This document shows, piece after piece, positions 10,920 through 21,751 of a stretch of DNA of 64,000 nucleotides. Under the pieces are notes generated by a model. The model was not told where the DNA came from and did not search any database. It worked only from the letters and a program-made list of their open reading frames with translations. The stretch lies in assembly GCA_037447655.1 (NCBI GenBank), contig JBBHKE010001558.1:62001-126000 (forward strand). The letters run 5' to 3'. The position numbers and the translations under genes are program-made. Each line of letters starts with the position of its first letter. Position 1 is the first letter of the stretch. Origin of the DNA: Zygnema cylindricum. Its lineage: Eukaryota > Streptophyta > Zygnematophyceae > Zygnematales > Zygnemataceae.

Positions 10920-11880
10920 GTCTATGGGGAATTGTGAGTGGTCATGTGCGGCCGCCATCTACAAATTAGGGAGTTCCACCAGGTTTTGGAGGAGTTAGAT
11001 TCTCAAGAGGATCTGAGCAGACAGAGGAGGCAATGATGACGGAGAAAACATTATGTTGGATATAGTCAAGGAGAAGGGAAAGGAATAGCTTACACCAATA
11101 GCTACTAGATCTCTACCTGTAGATGTTGTTCCAAAACAAAAGGCAAATGATACTGAAATATGGGATTTCAACAACACGGTGGCGACTTATTTTATTCTCA
11201 TGCATCTTACTCAAGCACTTGCTACCTCTCACCTTAGTGTGGATAAGGCGGCCGATATGTGGGAGGCTCTTGTAAATATTTACAAGAGTGGAACAATTTA
11301 GCAACAACAATTGGTTGATTAGAAGTTGCAAGCATATGCCTAAAAAAGAGGAAAGATGCTTAAATTTTGCAATTATTCATCTCCGTTGTTTATGGAGTTG
11401 GAGAGTGCAACAAAGCAAAAGAATGAGAAATAAAAAGTGTATAATTTTCTCATTAAGCTGCCGAATGATTATGAGAACATTGTAAACCGCGTTCACGATC
11501 TGCTAAGTAATCGATAGGTTTAGAATTCCGTTGTTAAAATGATTCTAGTTCGAGAATACATAATGGGGATTTGGAGAGGAAGCAAGAGTGTTCAAGCATT
11601 CGCTGTTGGAACTGACAAGAGGAATAAGGATTCTAATAAACTTTATGGAAATTTTGGTGGAGAAGGCAATGGAATCTAGTTTGATGGATTTGGATCTAGG
11701 CCTCCAAAGGGGCGTTGTCACAGCTGTAAGAAGCCGAGAAATTTTATGGCGGAGTGTACTAGATTGACAGAGCTGTGAATCAAAAAAAGAAAAATCGGTG
11801 GATCTGCTGGAGGAAAGAAGAAAGACATTGTGACAACACAAGTCAAAAGAGAGGATAATGTGGATTCCAATGAGAATGAA
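10920..11880 (+). pseudogene. Copia A gag remnant
   Basis: Frames translate to WDFNN, HLTQALATSHLS, SGTI*QQQLVD and LPNDYENIVNRV, which align with the Gag of copia C and D. The zinc knuckle CHSCKKPRNFMAEC has lost its His (Asn instead of H in CX2CX4HX4C). At least eight in-frame stops are present. Gag would form the virus-like particle; this copy cannot. Confidence 0.8.
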
Positions 11881-11924
11881 TTATAATTCCAGTCAACGAG
11901 CAACTGGAGATGAAGGCGAAGATG

Positions 11925-13135
11925 GAGATTCCAAAGAAGCAGAATTGTGCCTTCGGCGAAGTGAAAGAAGCTCCTGAAGAAGGTTGGATTATTGACTCAG
12001 GTGCTTCTATGCACATGTGTAGAGAGAAATAGATGTTACTAAAATGTGAAATATCCTTATTGTAATGATAGAGTATGGGGATGGGAGAGTAGTAATCACT
12101 AGCTTATTGGGATTTGTGGATCCGAAACTTTGAGGTTAAGGTAAGACATCAACAATCACTTTTTTAGATGTTCTTTTCATTCTACAGCTGAAAAAAAACC
12201 ATATTTCTACATCACTTTGAGATGATAAAGGTTTTGAGACTAATACTAAGAAAATAGTACTTACAACTAGCTATGAGGATGAAGTATACTTCACAGCTGA
12301 AAAGGTAGCCAACGAATGATTGGCTTGAATTTGAGTAATCGAAAAAATGGAGTTTGCAATGCTGGTATAAATGACTTGATGATTTAGCATAAAAGATAGG
12401 GGCATGTGCATCTAGATAGGCTAAAGAAAATGAAAAAGATAGGAGTAGTTAAGGGAATTCCGTTTGAAGATAATGAGACTTTTGTTAACTGTAGTGGATG
12501 TGCTCAAGGTAAGAGCCACATATTGCCTTTTCCAAAAACTACAACCTATAAGGAAGTAAAAGTCCTATGACTAGTTTATACTGACATAACGAGACCGGCC
12601 AAAGTGCAATCTGTAAGAGGGAAGGGATTTATGCTCACTATAACTCATGATTGGTCTAGGGGTCTAGGTATTCTAGAATCTAGTTTCTGAAGGCAAAATT
12701 TGAGGCAACAATTTATTATAAAGAGTATAAGGCATAGAGTGAGAAACTTTATGTAACTCTCATAAAGAGAGTGAGGAGTGATAAGGGGGGGTAAATATAC
12801 TTCTAATCAGTTTAAGGATTTTTAGAAAAAGGAAGGAGTTCAACACCAAAAGACTGTACCAAAGAATCCGGAACAAAATGGTGTAGTTGAGAGATTAAAT
12901 CGGACATAAGTGGTAGTGGCCGAAGCATGCTGAAAGATAAGAATATAACAAAACGCTTCTAGGTAGAGGCAATGAACTTTAGATATGCTAAAAATGTCAA
13001 GGGATATAGAGTTTACAATCTTGGGAAAGAAAATATCATTATAGTTAAACAATTGGTATTTATTGATGAAGGAAAATCTGTAGATCACTTCAAATATACC
13101 AAAACGATCAGAATTATAAATGAATCAGAAAAATG
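11925..13135 (+). pseudogene. Copia A protease and integrase remnant
   Basis: The protease site GWIIDSGASMHMC is intact at about 11980-12020, then the frame breaks. The integrase zinc region (HKR..GHVHLDRL, then CSGCAQGK) and the QNGVVERLNRT segment are readable among stops. A deletion of roughly 170 bp relative to copia D joins AMNFRYAKN to VKGYRVYNLGKE, removing part of the integrase C-terminal region. Confidence 0.8.
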
Positions 13136-13474
13136 AGTTAGATTCAGATTCTTCTAACACCATTTCAGTTGACATTGCAGATGCAAGGAAAATTTTGGCC
13201 AAGAATGACTCCTTTTTGGAGCCACATTTTCTAGTGTAACCCGAGGAAGAGGACGATGAAAGATCGGAAATTGAGTCCATAGATAGAAGAGAAGATGAAA
13301 TTATTCGGAAAAATTGGAGATTACCATCCATTCCGGCATCATATTTTTGAAAGTGGGAGAAGAAGCAACAAAAGGCTCCAAGAGAGACTTCTTCAAAATT
13401 AGGTAACTAAGCTGTCACATTTGAGTGAACCTCGAACTTATTTATAGGCGATTAATAGTCAAGAAAATAGTAGA

Positions 13475-14990
13475 TTGGTAACAACTATTAATGATGAAAT
13501 GGATTCAATTATGGAAGCAAATATATGGGAGTTGGTGGACTGTCCACCAGAAAGAAAACCGATTAGATGCAAGTGGGTATTTAAGTTGAAACTCAATCCG
13601 GACAATACAACTGAACGATACAAGGCCAAATTAGTGGCAATAGGGTTCACTTATAGTGAAGGGATTGATTACGAGGAGACCTTTGTTCCGGTTGTTAGAC
13701 TTCCCTCCGTCCGAATTCTACTCACTTTAGCGGGAGCGGAAGACATCAAAGTACACCAAATAGATATCATAATGGCCTTTTTACACAGAGAAATGGAAGA
13801 AGAGATTTTCATGCGATATCGGAAGGGTTTGTGGGGGAAGGGGAAGAAAGCAAAATGTGCGAACAGATAAATTCCCTTTATGGACATACACAAGCTCCTC
13901 GCAAATGGAAGAAAAAATTGGATGAGTTCTTGACAAATTTTGGATATGTGTGAATCGGTTCAGATCGTTACATCCAACTATTCGAAGATGAGGAAGGTAT
14001 AATATTCATTGCAATTTATGTTGATGATTTGCTTGTTCTAAATAAATCAATGGAGAAAATTAAAAAATTGGAAAAATATCTGAAGAGTAGATTCAAATTG
14101 AAGATAATAGGAGAAACAAAACATATTTTTGGATTTCAAATGGAGAGAGATAAAGGGAAGAAAATAACTAGACTAACCTAAAAGAAGGCAACTGGCAATA
14201 TGTTTAAAAAATTTCTAATAGATAAAGCATATAGTTGTATGACTCCAATGCATTTAAAGAAGGGAAATGAGGGGAGCTGAGAAGGAGGAATTTTAATTCT
14301 TCATGATGAGATAAGACAAGAGGAAAGAGAATTTATGAGAAATATTCCGTACTGACAGGTTGTCAGTAGCATGATTTATTTTATGACTGTACCCGGCCGG
14401 ATATAGCGTCACCTGTAGGAGTATTGAGTAGTAACTTAAATGACCCTAAGAAGAGAGATTGGGAAGCAACCAAGAAGATAATTTGGTACTTTATACGAAC
14501 AAGAGATCTAAGGTTGCATTTGGAAGGTGATAATATTGACAACACCACTTTAGAGTGATGCTAGGTATGGGGATAGTCAATTGAGGAGGTGCACATCTGG
14601 GTATGTGTTGTATGTTGGGAATGTGGTTTCTTGTTCAAGCATCAAGCAACAAAAGGTGATTGCTCATTTCACCACGGAGGCTGAGAATATAGCCACTTGT
14701 ACTGCTTTGAAGGAATTGATAAAGGTGAAATCACTCCTTCAAGAACTTGGCTATATAATGAATGGAGTGAAAAAAACATTTTGTGCAAATTAAGTTGCAA
14801 TTGCAATTGCATCAAATCCAAGATATCATATCAAAGCAAAACATATGGACATCAGGTTAAGCTTTGTTAGAGAAGAAGTACAGAATATAGTTATTAGTTT
14901 GGAGTATAGACCAGATGGGAAGATGGTAGCAAATATGATAACCAAGCCGATTCCTTCTCAAATTTAAGATTTTATATAGAGAAGTGTGGA
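13475..14990 (+). pseudogene. Copia A reverse transcriptase and RNase H remnant
   Basis: An open stretch at 13475-13870 carries the copia RT block WELVDCPPERKPIRCKWVFK, YKAKLVA and GIDYEETFVPVVR. The catalytic YVDDLLVL is intact near 14018-14041. RNase H pieces CTSGYVLYVG, TTEAENIA and KHMDIRLSFVRE follow. The catalytic Asp region before RRCTSGY is frameshifted, and the FCAN segment replaces FCDN. A purine tract, AAAATAAAGGGAG, precedes the 3' LTR. Confidence 0.85.
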
Positions 14991-15024
14991 CAGAAGCAAA
15001 AAGTAGATTATAAAATAAAGGGAG

Positions 15025-15956
15025 TGTTGAAAAGAGTATTTTCTAAGTTCTATCTATTCTATTTCTGTACAAGTTTTCTCCATAATTGTCGTAGCCACTA
15101 TAAACGTGAGACAACCATGGCTGCCTTCAGGTAGCCAATGCGACAGACTGAGGAAGGAGACACTTTTGCTACTGCCCAAAAAGTATGTGATTTGGCCAAG
15201 ATTTGATCCTAGTCCCTATAGAGTCACCGCCAGTCAAACACAAGTTCGCCTTATCCGCAAAGTCGTAGAAGTATTGATACATGTATGGGGTGTGATATTA
15301 ATTTCATCATTCACGTGGCGGCTAATCCATTTAACTGAACCAACTCGCAAAAACAAGCATGTAAATCAACAGTATACGGACGCCAATTGAACCATGTAAA
15401 ATATATTGATTAGACGGTCGTCGGTGCCCCCGCCAACCCGAAATAAACTTTTGGAGGTTTTTCGGAGACAACGTCAAGTGATGCCACGTGGCGCCACATC
15501 ATTAGACATCGGAGAAGATCGGATGAGGAACCATGGCTCCCGATTTGACAGGTGTCATCTAGAAGGCAATGTCGTACAATGGCCGTACAAAAAGTACATT
15601 GGCCACTGTACCTTCTTGTAATCTACAATGCTCCTGTTGGTTTAGGTTTTAGTATTAGGTAGCTATAAGTAATCATACTAGGACCTAGTGAAATTAAGGC
15701 ACATCTTTGTGAGAGAGCTTGTAACTATAAATGTCATTTTTTGACTAAGCAAAACTTACTGGTTAAGGGAGCAAATTTAAATATCTTTTTTCCATTTGCA
15801 TTAGAGGAGTCTGGCCCTCACACGGGTGAAGTTGGTTAGTATATTTGTTTGGCTGGGTGGATTCTATTTAGTGGGAAAGTAAAAAGGGAAATTATTATCC
15901 TAGAGGCTTTACATAAGATGCATAATTTATGGGCGAATGGAGGACACAAAATTAGA
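15025..15956 (+). repeat. Copia A 3' LTR
   Basis: Starts TGTTGAAAAGAGTATTTTC after the polypurine tract and ends ..AATTAGA, where relatives end ..AATTACA. It has CACGTG at 15485-15490, a GTAC-rich segment around 15570-15620 and a TATA-like CTATAAAT at about 15725. A heavily decayed version of the antisense tRNA-like block (AAGATTTGATCCTAG) is near 15198-15212. Confidence 0.8.
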
Positions 15957-16331
15957 ATCCCAAATACAAGAGAGAGCAAATATAAACCTCTACGATTTAC
16001 AATACCACTACCTCCCAAAATCTACATGTGCGAAACTATGAATAATTATCATTCTAAGTTTACAATATCAAGATTTCAATGTATATTTGTCAAATTCCAA
16101 TAATATTTTACAAGATGTTGTATATAGAAAAAAAACTTTCATTGACACCAAAATTATCTATAGATTATTCCACTAATTTCACCCTCTGTTTTGTAAAAAA
16201 ACAAGGCTTTCATCGACACAAAAATAATCGATATGTTATTCTTCGTCATTTTATGATTAGATATGATAAATCTAACGTCAATTACTGCCAACTGCAATAA
16301 AAGACTTGGTAACGTGTGTAGTAGGAGGTCG
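15957..16331. other. Gene-free spacer
   Basis: AT-rich, with two similar pieces ACTTTCATTGACACCAAAAT and GCTTTCATCGACACAAAAAT about 75 bp apart. No gene. Confidence 0.5.
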
Positions 16332-16990
16332 TGTTAGGATTTACAATAGTTGTATCAATGTTTACGTAAAGCTGGTTCGTAGTTATTATGGATTTAGATT
16401 CGGTAGTGCTTCGGTTCCCGAATTTGGTTTTCTTTCATTTAGTTTAATTTAATATTTCGTGCGTATACATTTTGAGTATACACGATAAGAATTCAATTGA
16501 ATTTAATTGTTTAGTTTCGTTTGAGTTCTAATTTATAATTTGGGAAGTTTCGTTTTGTGCAATGTACGTTTAGTAGTTTCGTTTCGTGTAAGTTAAGTTT
16601 GTCGTAGAAGACTTTGTCAATTTCGTTTCTAGTAGTTTCATTTTGCGTTGTAACATATTTGTATCTAAGTACTTTGTGACGCTTCTAGAAATAGTGTTCT
16701 AGACTAATTCTGTGGCTAAGTTAAAAAGGCATTGTGTGAGTGGTAGAAACTTTTTAGGTGAAATATTTAGAGTCAATTAAAGAATAATAAATTAAGAGAA
16801 GTGTAATGTTTGAGTAAAGATTAAGTTAATATGACTTTATTTTACTGAGTATTCAATTTGCCTCTATCTTAGATTATCAGTTATCAATTTGTTTATAATG
16901 TTTGATTGATTTTTTCAATTTTGCTTTCGCATTGAGACGTATAAGTTTTTATGAGCGCATTCCAATTGACTGTTATTCCTATCAATTGAT
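16332..16990 (+). repeat. LTR-like repeat of the TGTTAGGAT family, copy 2
   Basis: Begins TGTTAGGATTTACAATAG and runs in the same internal order as the - strand copy at 7440-7963 (GGTTCG, TAGTTTCGTTTCGTGTAAG, GTGACGCTTCTAGAA, CTAAG). The end is uncertain. The gag-like frame at 17007 starts right after it, as expected if this is a 5' LTR, but no PBS was identified. Confidence 0.4.
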
Positions 16991-17006
16991 TTCAAAACAC
17001 TAAGAA

Positions 17007-17540
17007 TTGATTCAGCATTTGGAGTTTATTACAAGTTGTGGGTGGAGGAATGCACCTATCACCTTGAGAGATAAAGAGCTCATGGAAGATACGTGGAGAG
17101 AGGAAAACACAACAAGGGAGGAAAACACTGAAGTCAGTATTGGAGTTGGAGAATCGAAAAAGCTTCCAATGGCGAACAAGAGTCTCACCATTCAGCTTGA
17201 TCCAGCGACTATAGTGGAACTTTACGAATTTCAAAAGGAAAAAAGAGAAGAGTAATCTTTTGATAAAACTCCTACTTTTGGTGGCAATTCAGATGGTGAG
17301 AGTTTTAAGAATAAAGTTAGAAAGGGCAAAATAGAAGTACATTTTTATGATAATGATGATGAGTCAAGTTCAGATGAAGAGTCACATTATGATGTGTCTT
17401 CTAAAACTATCATGTTTAATGGAAATTACTGTTCTACAACCACAGTTGCAAGAGGTGATCCAACAATAGTAGTGGAAGTAGACATAATAACAACACAAAC
17501 TGTCGAGGACCTACTTCAACAACCAACTTTCAGCTGACAC
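17007..17540 (+). pseudogene. Acidic gag-like open frame with one stop codon
   Basis: From ATG 17007 the frame is open for 82 codons, meets one TAA (17253-17255), and stays open to TGA at 17538-17540, about 177 codons in all. The first half is polar (DTWREENTTREENTE). The second contains an acidic Ser-rich run (DNDDESSSDEES). I recognise no domain. Its position just after an LTR-like repeat suggests a retroelement Gag, but it could be another decayed gene. Confidence 0.4.
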
Positions 17541-17890
17541 AGAATGTGACTCAAAAGGCCAAACTTCTCTAAATTTACCACAATAATACACAACACAAAA
17601 AACTGATAATTCCAAAAATTGCAACCGAATTGACCCAGTAAACGATAAGATATGATGTTTGGAAGTTTCCTAAAAACTGCCTTTAGATTATCATAATCCC
17701 AAAACTGGATGATTCAAATTTGGCTAAGTCCTAAATTATATACTCTTAGTGAGTATCTATTGTCTATACTAATTTGGGTAACTATACTACAGTACTATAC
17801 TAACTTACAACAAAGTATCAAACCTGTACGTCACTGTACCATAAATACCTCCAAAACTCTAATTACTACTTAGCGCTAAATGAACAGTGT
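17541..17890. other. Anonymous AT-rich DNA
   Basis: No gene. Probably contains the 3' end of the - strand LTR described next, whose boundary I could not place. Confidence 0.35.
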
Positions 17891-18465
17891 AACACTAATT
17901 TCTAATGCACTAAACACCAACCATTTTTTTTATAGATAATTACAGATATCGTCCGTACATTTAAAGTTGCCGATGCTTAGTCAGCATCAATCACAAAAGT
18001 CCACATAAATGTTGATCTAGTGGTACGAAACATCCTGAGTGCTTACGGTGTCCACATAAATGTTGATCTAGTGGTACGAAACATCCTAAGTGCTTGCGGC
18101 GCACATAGTCATTGTGGTCCTCGCTTTGATCGCGTCGGTCCAATTGGCTTGTATGAACGATCTACTTTCGATCTCTTACAATTCTCTCTTGGATGTTTGG
18201 TTTAGTCTTCGTCCGTCAGATTCACCGAAATCGCCCGTACGATTTGTGACACGCCTATGTGGGTGTCGCTTGCCACTCCAAAATACCTACATCATCTTCA
18301 AATGTTGACACGTGTCCTTGCAAAAGTACAATACAGTCTAGTGTCTATTTAGTACTGTCACACTATCTAAGGTAAGTATAATACTTATCTTAGATGAAAA
18401 ATATTCTAAGTCCTTAATCTCCCCTAATGGCCTTGTTTACTAAACTAAAGATTTATATTTCAGCA
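17890..18465 (-). repeat. LTR of truncated copia G (left edge uncertain)
   Basis: Read on the - strand it starts TGCTGAAATATAAATC at 18465, directly after the purine tract AAAGATTTAGGGGAG (18466-18480) that follows an RNase H frame. A TATA-like CTATAAAAAAAATGG lies at about 17925-17940. It holds the 51-bp direct repeat below. No second LTR is present in the window. Confidence 0.6.
18001..18102. repeat. 51-bp tandem duplication
   Basis: 18001-18051 and 18052-18102 differ at only a few positions. Each begins CCACATAAATGTTGATCTAG. It lies inside the copia G LTR. Confidence 0.9.
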
Positions 18466-18488
18466 CTCCCCTAAATCTTTAGACCCAG

Positions 18489-18711
18489 TTACTCACTCAA
18501 CCCTATAGCCTCTCTGCAAAACTGCAATTTAGGAGTAGGAAGGGCTTTAGTTAACATGTCAGGCACCATCTTTTCATCCGGTAAATAACACAACTTAATG
18601 ACTTTTGCAAGCATTTTTTCTCTTACAAAGTGAAGTCTAACATCCATGTGTTTGCTCTTAAAATGATAGTTGGGGTTAGAGGCAATTGCAATTGCTGCCT
18701 GGTGTTAGGAT
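18489..18711 (-). pseudogene. Copia G RNase H C-terminus, intact frame, truncated
   Basis: On the - strand, 18711 to 18489 gives an uninterrupted frame starting QAAIAIASNPNYHFKS, through KHMDVRLHFVREK, YLPDEKMVPDMLTKALPTP and FCRE, to a TAA stop. This is the C-terminal RNase H end of a copia Pol and fits the LTR junction beside it. The family differs from A-D (ALPTP instead of PVPSP). The coding region is cut exactly where the repeat at 18713 starts, so the rest of the element was displaced or deleted there. Confidence 0.85.
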
Positions 18712-18712
18712 A

Positions 18713-19290
18713 TTGTACTGAGCACTTACTTAGCGACGAGATACTCTCGTAGCTAAAGTAGCGACGACTAGCGACGAAAGTTGTCTCGTCGCTAGATATT
18801 TGAAGTGACGTAGAAGTTAGCGACGAAGTAGTTTCGTCGCTGGATATTTGAAGTGACGTAGAAATTAAGTGTTCGTTTCGTTTCACATATGTTTGAATAG
18901 TACTTTAGAAGTGACGTGGAAATTTCTTGGTAGTTTCGGTTCACGTAAGTTCAAGTCGTACCGTGTGATTCAAGTTGGTTCGCGGTTGACTTTCCTAGTC
19001 GTACCGTGTTGTTCAAGTCGGTTCAACTTATTGGTCGTACATTTTACCACGTTGATTCCTACGCCTTTCTAGTCCTGTACCTATATATTTTAGTTGAGAC
19101 TTCGTGGTAGAATTATCTTTTTGGAGGCGTAGCTTGTTAAGGAGGCGTAGAAAGATCAGAAGTAAAAGGAAGGAAGAAAAAAAGTTGTATTTGCATTGTG
19201 CTTAATATATTGAATGTGTTTTTGGAGGAACACCATTGTTGTGTGTGTAATTTATTAGGTTTGTAATCTTTTAGTAAGTACGAGACAGCG
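18713..19290 (+). repeat. LTR-like repeat of the TGTTAGGAT family, copy 3
   Basis: Starts TGTTAGGATATTGTACTG immediately after the cut copia G RNase H. Shares the GTTTCGTTTCAC/GTTTCGGTTCACGTAAG segments with the copies at 7440 and 16332 but is otherwise quite different. The right boundary is a guess. No copia G sequence resumes on the far side. Confidence 0.35.
18731..18841. repeat. Three tandem hairpins built on TAGCGACGA
   Basis: Each unit is TAGCGACGA, a 4-8 base loop, then TCGTCGCTA or a near match: 18731-18756, 18769-18794 and 18818-18841. The last two sit in a repeat of about 48 bp that includes ATATTTGAAGTGACGTAGAA. Confidence 0.85.
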
Positions 19291-19414
19291 TGTCACAAGC
19301 AATTGATTAATGGGCCGATTATGTATGGCCCAAGATCTACACGGAATTGAGTCATTAAGAAAGTCCAGATTCTTGTGGAAAGCACGGCCTAAAATAACTA
19401 TTGGTTATAAAGAG

Positions 19415-19801
19415 TATTGTTGGGTATCGGGTAAATTCATATCGCGATAATTTTGATATTCGATATATCGAATATCAATCGAGCAGATTCCTCGATATAT
19501 TGTACCGGAACGAATATAAATTATCGCGATATATATTGCAAAAACTGGATGTCCGTAAAGTCCTTGTACGGAAAATCGTACGCAAATCGTAAGGAAAGCG
19601 CTCAATTGGGGGGTGGTTTTGAAAAAAAAAATCGGGGAAAATAAATAAAATTTTAATGCCTCGATATATCGGCGATATATGGGCGATATATCGCGATAAT
19701 TTGGTTTTCGATATATCGAAGCGATATATCGATTATCGGGTACCTGAAATTCGATATATATATATCGAATATCGGCAAAAGGTCCTCGATACCCAACACT
19801 A
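19415..19801. mobile_element. hAT-type MITE, 387 bp, with 8-bp target duplication
   Basis: Terminal inverted repeats TATTGTTGGGTATCG and, at the right end inverted, TAGTGTTGGGTATCG (14 of 15 match). It is flanked by perfect ATAAAGAG duplications at 19407-19414 and 19802-19809. The 8-bp duplication and TA(G/T)TG ends fit the hAT superfamily. No transposase is encoded. The interior is full of self-complementary TCGATATATCGA and TATCGCGATA blocks, so it can fold almost end to end. Confidence 0.9.
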
Positions 19802-19867
19802 ATAAAGAGACAAGCCAGCAAGCGCAAGCGACAGCCTAGCCATGACGCCATAGGCAGTTCCACAATT

Positions 19868-19942
19868 AAGGTGGATTTTTAGGGGTTTTTAGGGTTTTTT
19901 TAGGGTTTTTTAGATTTTCTTAGGGTTGTTAGGGTTTTTAGA
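19868..19942 (+). repeat. Degenerate telomere-like TTTAGGG tract
   Basis: About ten irregular TTTTTAGGG or TTAGGG units with variable T-runs. The plant telomere repeat is TTTAGGG. Spacing is too irregular for a recent telomere insertion, so it may be a simple T/G-rich tract. Confidence 0.45.
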
Positions 19943-20862
19943 GTGGCTATGAGAGGCCGACATGTAATAGTAGATAGGGGCTACGTGTGGATTTTAGCGC
20001 TATTGTAGTATATTTTGGAATTTAGTGAACTCCGTACCTTTGCATTTGACTTTTGTGTAAAAATGAATCAGAAAAATTGGTCTGATTGTGTAGTCAGGAT
20101 TTGGTCTAAAACACGAGAGTGGACAAAGGGGGAAAAGATAATTGGAGATAAGATTCTGAAAAATTTGTTTGTCCATGACAAACGATATTATTTTTGTTTT
20201 ATAGTAGCTTTGTTTATTTAGCCGTATATAGCAAAATCTAGCATTTCAATGTCAAATGTTTCAAAGTAATTGGCACCGTCGATTCGCATGAGGGATGAGA
20301 ATGCCATTTGATCATAGACTCGCTTTGAAGAATATTTGGATTTGGAAGGCGACAAAATGATCAGGATCGCCAGCATGCAAAGATTGAATAATTCTTGTTA
20401 GCTATTTTAAGCATAGTTAAAAAGTATGCGTTTTTATGGTATGGCTTTGGTCGACGCCTTTATCGTAAGTTGTGTTATGGGTTTTTCATGTGATCTTCTT
20501 AGCTCACTACTTTGATCAACGACCGTCCGATCGTCGAATTTGACGGTGTAAATATAAAAATTTGGTCCAAATGTTTTAATTGGTCCAATTTTTGGTATGA
20601 ATGTTTTAATTGGTCAAATAGGCCGGAATACAATATGGGTCTTAAATTCATATTGTATGTTTTGCATACAATATGCATATTAAATGGGCCTCTTTCCACC
20701 TACTTTTGAACTATGATTTTAAACAATGTTGTTGGAAGGCATTCGCATGGAATTTTACCGTACAATGACGGTTACAAGAAAATGCCACGTAGTTTTTACT
20801 AAAATGTTTTTTATTTTGGGGTGACGATAATTCGCTTTTTTGAGGGTACGTGCCCATGTAAT
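19943..20862. other. Gene-free DNA with one 27-bp hairpin
   Basis: No gene supported. A perfect inverted repeat CATATTGTATG / CATACAATATG with a 5-base loop lies at about 20648-20674. A 68-codon frame at 20015-20221 shows no recognisable features. Confidence 0.5.
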
Positions 20863-20867
20863 CGGTA

Positions 20868-21751
20868 TGAAATTCTGTGGTCTCCTTTGACCCACAAAAT
20901 GACCAGCCTATGTAAAGCCTCTAGGATGATATTTGCCCCTTCAACTTTCCCACTGAATAAGTGCCGCCAAGGCGCACAAATATTTTGACCACCCTTACCC
21001 CTGTGAGGATAAGACTCATTTGAGTCAAATGCAAAAAGAATCACTGAATTTGCTCCCCTGAGCTGTAAGTTATGGCTGGTCAAAGATGACTTTTATAGTT
21101 ACAAGCTCTCTTAGAGAGAGGTACCTAAATATCACTAAGTCTTGGTCTGCCTACACACGACTACCTACTACTAAACCCTAGTCCAATAGGAACACTATAT
21201 AGTATAAGAAGGTACAATGGGCGATGTACTTATTGTACGTCTATTGTACGACATGATCTACTAAGTGACACCTCTCAAATCGGGAGCCATGGTACCTCCT
21301 CCCATCTTTTCCGGTATCAAATAATGTGGTGCCACGTGGCATTGCATGACAGAATCTCCGAATGCTGCCAAAATCTCACTTTGGGTGGCGGCTATAATGC
21401 TGGTCGTCCGATCAAAACATATTTTACACGATTCAGAATCGCGTACGTGCATGAATTGTTCCTCTTCGTTAATTTGGTGTTAATTAGCTGTCGCGTTAAT
21501 GTTTATATATCTTTGAAATCCTTATGTGTATCGTTTCGTAGCGCCTTAATGGTTAAGGCGCGCGGCTATATAGAATCAGAGGTCGCAGGTCAAATCCGGA
21601 TGTAGGCAACTTTCTAGTAAATTATCCTCTACTTCAAAATCTGCCACTTTCTAAATATGGCGGCAGCCATGGCGTGCCTTTGATCCTCACTCTCTCTCTT
21701 TAAAGTATAACTAAAATAGACAAGTGAACTTTTAATAACCTCTTTACCCTT
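20868..21751 (-). repeat. Copia B 3' LTR
   Basis: Nearly identical to 27328-28213, including its 3' end (TGAAATTCTGTGGTC on the + strand). It contains CACGTG at 21333-21338, GTAC motifs, and on the - strand TATAAAAG near 21085-21095. The 5' terminal TG has decayed, with GGTAAAGAGG where the other LTR has TGTTGAAAAGAGG. Confidence 0.88.
21539..21608 (+). other. tRNA-like sequence in copia B 3' LTR, antisense to the element
   Basis: Reads TAGCGCCTTAATGGTTAAGG (D-arm/A-box-like, as in Leu/Ser tRNAs), then GAGGTCGCAGGTCAAATCC. The B box has lost one T compared with the copy at 28000-28070. I do not call it a functional tRNA gene, since the acceptor stem is not evident. Confidence 0.55.

Larger units (their letters stand above)
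10258..15956 (+). mobile_element. Copia element A, decayed, 5'-truncated
   Basis: Order: 5' LTR remnant 10258-10827, degenerate PBS, gag, protease, integrase, RT, RNase H, purine tract before 15025, 3' LTR 15025-15956. This is the Ty1/copia order (integrase before RT). The two LTRs match from CGGT(G/C)... through the CCACGTGG motif, the GTAC-rich block and the GAGAGAGCTT..TATAAA block to the end. The first roughly 390 bp of the 5' LTR are missing, so a target duplication cannot be tested. Many stops and frameshifts make it the oldest copia copy in the window. Confidence 0.88.

Noticed and set aside
19868-19942. Interstitial telomere from a chromosome fusion
   Set aside because: Units are too irregular and the tract is too short. 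Listed only as telomere-like.
20015-20221. 68-codon frame as a small gene
   Set aside because: No recognisable feature, no homologous copy in the window, and AT-rich surroundings without gene signals.
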